DNA of 9,284 bases from NCBI GenBank assembly GCA_005792225.1, contig SXSP01000181.1, forward strand, positions 1-9,284, in the 5' to 3' direction. The translations under genes were made by a program, and so were the position numbers. Positions 5,929 through 9,284 of the stretch are shown one piece after another; the stretch's first letter is position 1; each line of letters begins with the position of its first letter. The notes beneath the pieces were generated by a model. That model ran no database searches and was not told the DNA's origin. It was given only the letters and a program-made list of their open reading frames with translations. The DNA comes from Bdellovibrionales bacterium (GTDB lineage Bacteria > Bdellovibrionota > Bdellovibrionia > Bdellovibrionales > JAMPXM01).

Positions 5929-6345
5929 ATGGCTTTGAAACGTCCCACATGGATTCCCGTTGTCACGGGCCTCATTCGAAAAGGCGATAAGCTCCTCGTC
6001 GGTCAACGTCCCGTTGGCCATTCGCTCGCGGGCCAGTGGGAATTTCCCGGCGGGAAAATCGAGAAGAACGAGACGCCCGAACAGGCGCTCGCGCGCGAAC
6101 TTCAGGAAGAACTCGCGATCGAAGCCGAAATCGGTCCCCTCAAACTCGCGGGCACACACACTTACGGTGACACGGGAATCGTGATTCTCTTCTACGAAGT
6201 CCTCTTCTGGAAGGGCGAGCCCAAGACGGTCCATCATATGGAACTCCGTTGGGTCACCCCGGAAGAGTTAAAGAAACTCTCGATACCGGATGCGAACAAG
6301 AAAATCCTCGATCGGATCCTGGCGTCGCTTCACCCGCACGAGTGA
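5929..6345 (+). CDS. Nudix hydrolase, MutT/8-oxo-dGTPase type
   Basis: This 138-residue protein is a single Nudix domain, the size of MutT. The Nudix box GX5EX7REUXEEXGU is intact from G42: E48 and R56-E57-L58-x-E60-E61 supply the metal ligands. The usual Gly near the end is Ala (ELAI, 61-64), a tolerated variant. The preceding VGQRPVGHSLAGQWEFPGGKIE block is typical of MutT-like enzymes that hydrolyse oxidised purine dNTPs or related nucleotides to monophosphates. A CTP- or other NTP-pyrophosphohydrolase activity cannot be excluded. It lies 42 bp after pyrD and 7 bp before the first glycosyltransferase, so co-transcription is likely. No Shine-Dalgarno is visible before the ATG, and the start codon lies inside the 10-bp palindrome GCCATATGGC, which is unusual. 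Both suggest modest translation or coupling to pyrD. Confidence 0.93.
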   Translation: MALKRPTWIPVVTGLIRKGDKLLVGQRPVGHSLAGQWEFPGGKIEKNETPEQALARELQEELAIEAEIGPLKLAGTHTYGDTGIVILFYEVLFWKGEPKTVHHMELRWVTPEELKKLSIPDANKKILDRILASLHPHE

Positions 6346-6352
6346 GTCGAAA

Positions 6353-7534
6353 ATGGGCCGAATCGCTTTTTTCACAGAGAGACTTCCGCCCGACGACGAC
6401 CCGATCTCGACATTTTCTTACGACCTCATAAAAAATTTAGCGGATCAACAGCACGAGGTTCGTGTTTTCTCCACCTATCGCGAGGGCTCTCAACTTCCAG
6501 AGACTCGTTCAAGAATCGAGATTTTGCGCCCGTTTAAACGTTGGAACTGGCTCGAGTTGCCGAAGGCAATTCCGCTGCTCGTGGACTTTCAACCAGACGT
6601 CATCCATCTCGTACAACCGCGCGCCGAGGCGCTCGGCGGGTGGACGAATGCGATGAGTGTTCTGCCGACTTTCTCCTCTCTCCTCGGTCGACCTGCCGTG
6701 GTGGCGTCCTTTTACGATCTTCGCGAAGAAAAGCTTCCCATGCACCGAACGCTCCTTCTCTCAAGTGACGTGGTGACGGTGAGCAATCGACCTCAGCTGG
6801 AGCTCCTCGAAAACTTCTATCGCCTTCAAGCGAAGCGGCCCGTTACCGCCATCGTTCCAGTTCCGAGTCATCAAATCGAAGTCGGAGATGATGCATATTC
6901 GGAGCGTAACGATGAGTTTTTGCGCAATTTCATCGACTCGAGACCAAAAACGATTTTTGTTCCTGGGGACCTCGATGAGCATTGCAATGTGGAAATTCTC
7001 TTTGAGACCCTCAGCGAAATGCTCACGCGTTTTCCAGAGGCGAGCGTCATCTTCGGCGGGGGCTGGGGTGACATTCCGCCCATTAAACGACATCAGTTGA
7101 TGGCCGTGTTCGAAAGGGCTCGGGCGGGAGAGCGCGTCCTCCTTTCCGGGCCATTGAGTTCCTCGGGCCTTCTTCTCTGTCTCGGGCGCTCCCAAGTGGT
7201 ACTCCTGGCCTCGCTCGCGACGACGTCGCTGAAGCTCACCCAAGTTTTGAGCGAAGCGGTCTCAAGTGGTGCCGTACTCATTTTCACCGAAGAACAATCT
7301 CTTTTGGCGGCGCTTCCCTGGCGAGATCGGCAAAACGCGTTCATCGTCGGCCGTGATGTCCATTCTTGGTCGACGGCTATGGCGGAGGCACTGACCTCTC
7401 ATGAACTCGTGCAGCTCATTCGCTCGCGTCTTCCCGACTTCGCGCGCGCCGAAGGTCTAGATTTGCCGGCCAACACGATGAGCCGCCTCTATTCAGAGGC
7501 TCTCGAGAGAAACCGCACGACCAGCCGACGCTAA
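6353..7534 (+). CDS. GT-B (GT4-like) glycosyltransferase, divergent active site
   Basis: This 393-residue protein has the two-domain layout of family 4 glycosyltransferases. The N-terminal Rossmann half (about 1-185) opens with RIAFFTERLPPDDDPIS, followed by the helix FSYDLIKNLADQQHEVRVFS; PDVIHLVQP and DVVTVSNRP follow at 81-89 and 139-147. The C-terminal half starts at KTIFVPGDL (199-207), with VIFGGGWG and RVLLSGPL next. The donor-site region is degraded: where active GT4 enzymes have E-x7-E, this has L293 and E301 (SEAVSSGAVLIF), so the first Glu is missing, and the glycine-rich N-terminal loop is absent too. It could be a low-activity or structural partner of the next gene. The start at 6353 is preferred over an upstream in-frame ATG at 6290, which lies inside the Nudix gene. 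Spacing to the Nudix stop is 7 bp. Substrate unknown. Confidence 0.82.
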   Translation: MGRIAFFTERLPPDDDPISTFSYDLIKNLADQQHEVRVFSTYREGSQLPETRSRIEILRPFKRWNWLELPKAIPLLVDFQPDVIHLVQPRAEALGGWTNAMSVLPTFSSLLGRPAVVASFYDLREEKLPMHRTLLLSSDVVTVSNRPQLELLENFYRLQAKRPVTAIVPVPSHQIEVGDDAYSERNDEFLRNFIDSRPKTIFVPGDLDEHCNVEILFETLSEMLTRFPEASVIFGGGWGDIPPIKRHQLMAVFERARAGERVLLSGPLSSSGLLLCLGRSQVVLLASLATTSLKLTQVLSEAVSSGAVLIFTEEQSLLAALPWRDRQNAFIVGRDVHSWSTAMAEALTSHELVQLIRSRLPDFARAEGLDLPANTMSRLYSEALERNRTTSRR

Positions 7535-7573
7535 TCGTTGCTTCGTTTCGGCCTCATTCGATATCTTTGGACC

Positions 7574-8869
7574 ATGTCCAGACCTCAACTCCCGAATCAC
7601 CTGAATGTTTGCATTATCGCGCGGCACTTCCCGATTTCCGCGCGAGCTTCGGGATTTAGCTTTTTGCGTTTGATCGCGAGGGGTCTGGCGACTCGTGGAC
7701 ACCACGTCACGGTGCTCGCGGCCGAGAATCCGATGGGTCGAACGGAGATCGAGAGCGAAGGAGTTAAAATCTACTTCCTGCTCGAAGGTCGAGCCACCCG
7801 CTCGCGCCGTGATCCCTTTCCCGATCTCGTGCGAAACAAATTTCTGGAGCTACACGGGCAAAATCCCTTCCACCTCGTCCACAGCGTCGATAACTCGGCG
7901 ATGAATCTCGCTCGCTTCGCTCAGGACGAAGAATTCGCGATCGCGTACGACGTGGCGGCGACGCAGATGTCGCAGTTATTTTCACTTCTCGGCATGAGTC
8001 AGGAGACTCTCGGAAGCATCCTTCGCACGAGTCTCGCCGTGGGTTACAAGTTTTTGAGCACGTTCTACGGGACTGACCGCAAACTTTTGAAGACCGCCGA
8101 CGGCATCTTCGTGGCCTCCCCTCGCGAGCGCATCGCTCTTGAACGCTACTATTTGTACCCGGATGCGCGCATTCACACGGTTCCCTACGGTATTGAAATC
8201 GGCGACTTGGCTCCGCGCGAACGCTCCGATGAACTTCGCCGGAGTCTCGGGATTCCCGAAACCGCGAAGGTGGCGACCACGGTCACCGATATGACCGAAG
8301 TCGGGGAGGTCGTGAATCTCCTCCGCGCCTTCGAACAAGTCGTCATCAAAAAACCGAGCTCGCGTTTGATCGTCGTCGGCAACGGACCTAAATATAAAGA
8401 GATTGAACGTGAGATGCTCGATCACGCGCTCGGCAGCAAAGTGATTCTGACGGGCGCAATCAAGGACACTGAGCTCCCCGACTACATCGCGCTGAGCGAT
8501 GTCTTCGTCAATTTAAGCTCCCGCACGACGGGCTTTGAACCGTCGCTCCTCGAAGCGATGGCGCAAAAGAAAGTCATCATCGGCTCCGAAGTTAGCCCCA
8601 TGGCGACGATCGTCGAGCACAGCCAAGAAGGATTCCTCATTCGCCCCGCCGACATCGCGGAGTTGACGACGCTTCTTCTTGATATTTTCGCGGGTCAGCT
8701 TCCGGTGTCGGAAATCGGCGAAGCCGCGCGCAGAAAGGTGCTTGATCTTTTCGATCCCGAGAAAATGGTGATTGAAACGCTCAAGGCCTACTATGCTATT
8801 CTCAAAGGCACCGGATACTACAAATTGCCAGGCTCGTTTTTTTCAAGACTCCTTGCCTCGACGGATTGA
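7574..8869 (+). CDS. GT4-family glycosyltransferase
   Basis: This 431-residue GT-B enzyme probably transfers a sugar from an NDP-sugar to a lipid-linked or surface glycan at the inner face of the inner membrane. The N-terminal half has NVCIIARHFPIS (11-22), RGHHVTVLAAENP and FHLVHSVDNSA. A long helical insert around 127-172 precedes ADGIFVASPRE and HTVPYGIE (201-208), a typical interdomain marker. The C-terminal donor domain has RLIVVGNGPKY (264-274), KVILTGAI, and TGFEPSLLEAMAQKKVIIGSEV (319-340). E327 is the conserved second Glu of E-x7-E; the first position is T319, with E322 close by. The protein ends in an aromatic tail (GYYKLPGSFFSRLL). The ATG at 7574 is chosen over a TTG at 7538; the weak TTTGGA upstream gives little help. 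It lies 39 bp after the preceding glycosyltransferase, and its stop codon overlaps the Shine-Dalgarno of the next gene. Donor and acceptor are unknown. Confidence 0.9.
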   Translation: MSRPQLPNHLNVCIIARHFPISARASGFSFLRLIARGLATRGHHVTVLAAENPMGRTEIESEGVKIYFLLEGRATRSRRDPFPDLVRNKFLELHGQNPFHLVHSVDNSAMNLARFAQDEEFAIAYDVAATQMSQLFSLLGMSQETLGSILRTSLAVGYKFLSTFYGTDRKLLKTADGIFVASPRERIALERYYLYPDARIHTVPYGIEIGDLAPRERSDELRRSLGIPETAKVATTVTDMTEVGEVVNLLRAFEQVVIKKPSSRLIVVGNGPKYKEIEREMLDHALGSKVILTGAIKDTELPDYIALSDVFVNLSSRTTGFEPSLLEAMAQKKVIIGSEVSPMATIVEHSQEGFLIRPADIAELTTLLLDIFAGQLPVSEIGEAARRKVLDLFDPEKMVIETLKAYYAILKGTGYYKLPGSFFSRLLASTD

Positions 8870-8872
8870 GGA
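8868..8872 (+). promoter_or_regulatory. Shine-Dalgarno overlapping a stop codon
   Basis: GAGGA begins inside the TGA of the glycosyltransferase (8867-8869) and has a 6-nt spacer to the ATG at 8879. This sets the start of the last gene and implies translational coupling. Confidence 0.75.
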
Positions 8873-8878
8873 ATATCA

Positions 8879-9284
8879 ATGTCCAGTACTCTCGTTACGC
8901 CCAGCGCGAAATCTCACGAGCGCATCACCGGTCGGTGGATGCGCGACATCGAAGTGAAGACCTCCAAAGAATGGGTCATCTACTATCTCAAACAGATGGT
9001 GGGAACTCCCATTCCGTGGCTTCTCTGGGCGTTCGCGGCCCTGGCGTTTTTCACGCGCGCGGGAATCGAAATCGCCGCGTGGTTGTGCGCACTCTTGACC
9101 ATGGTCTACGTTTTCGCGGACCGGTTCAGCAAAACTCGCGAGTTCACGTTCTTCCGCGTTGGCTCCGACTTCTTTCTCTTTGGTTATCTGGTCGTAGGCT
9201 TCGTCGGCGCGTTCAACTCGGGAGCGGTGCCTGAGGGGCTCGCAACTTTGGGCGGGGTTCGTTGGATTCTTCTTCTCTCTTTGA
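8879..9284 (+). CDS. multi-spanning membrane protein, O-antigen ligase/polymerase-like (C-terminus beyond window)
   Basis: The first 135 residues are present and run open to the edge. A cytosolic, charged N-terminus of about 42 residues (with SHERITGRWMRDIEVKTSK) precedes three hydrophobic segments: about 44-59 (TPIPWLLWAFAALAFF), 62-80 (GIEIAAWLCALLTMVYVFA) and 97-113 (DFFLFGYLVVGFVGAF). A fourth begins at 127. Arg/Lys residues between the second and third helices (DRFSKTRE) follow the positive-inside rule. The pattern of closely spaced helices with short loops resembles the start of Wzy/WaaL-type O-antigen polymerases or ligases, and position after two glycosyltransferases fits. The large periplasmic loop that defines that family is not in the window, so another polytopic membrane protein is possible. 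The start is fixed by GAGGA at 8868-8872. Confidence 0.6.
   Translation, partial: MSSTLVTPSAKSHERITGRWMRDIEVKTSKEWVIYYLKQMVGTPIPWLLWAFAALAFFTRAGIEIAAWLCALLTMVYVFADRFSKTREFTFFRVGSDFFLFGYLVVGFVGAFNSGAVPEGLATLGGVRWILLLSL

Noticed and set aside
5620..6237. 205-codon minus-strand frame opposite pyrD and the Nudix gene
   Set aside because: Both genes opposite it have intact family motifs, and the frame has no recognisable domain. Long antisense frames are expected with this codon bias.
7982..8425. 147-codon minus-strand frame opposite the second glycosyltransferase
   Set aside because: It is a shadow of a well-supported GT4 gene, with Asp/Arg/Phe-rich composition and no start signals.

Overview
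The window is an ordinary-looking chromosomal segment of a Gram-negative bacterium. It carries ten genes that I can support. Two run off the ends: rlmN on the left and a membrane protein on the right. Gram-negative identity rests on a stand-alone heptose-7-phosphate kinase for LPS core synthesis, a lipobox lipoprotein, a Sec-exported protein and a class 2 (membrane-associated) dihydroorotate dehydrogenase. The AgmX/PglI-like lipoprotein, the unfused heptose kinase and the moderately high GC with many TCG/GCG/CGC codons make a predatory or delta-type lineage (Bdellovibrionota or a relative) my best guess. That is an inference, not something the sequence proves.

Left part (1-3155): rlmN reads leftward off the edge. 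A 245-bp divergent gap holds a perfect TATAAT box and an apparently long leader. It leads into a rightward gene for a secreted protein of unknown function (981-1691). This gene converges, with an 11-bp gap, on a two-gene leftward unit: hldA/rfaE1, then a small lipoprotein whose ATG overlaps the hldA stop.

Middle (3156-4775): a 299-bp divergent region separates hldA from a rightward glutamate dehydrogenase gene. The half next to gdh can fold into a long hairpin inside an outer stem, a possible structured 5' leader. gdh ends at a textbook intrinsic terminator with a GCGA tetraloop.

Right part (4885-9284): five rightward genes with gaps of 42, 7, 39 and 9 bp look like one operon. They are pyrD, a MutT-type Nudix hydrolase, two consecutive GT-B glycosyltransferases and the start of a multi-spanning membrane protein resembling O-antigen ligases/polymerases. 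The last three suggest the beginning of a surface-glycan locus continuing to the right, with pyrimidine synthesis and nucleotide sanitation at its head. I found no mobile element, CRISPR array, tRNA or rRNA, and nothing that clearly amounts to a new defence or mobile system. The most useful leads are the gdh leader, the orphan secreted protein, the stand-alone AgmX-like lipoprotein and the glycosyltransferase lacking a standard active-site motif.
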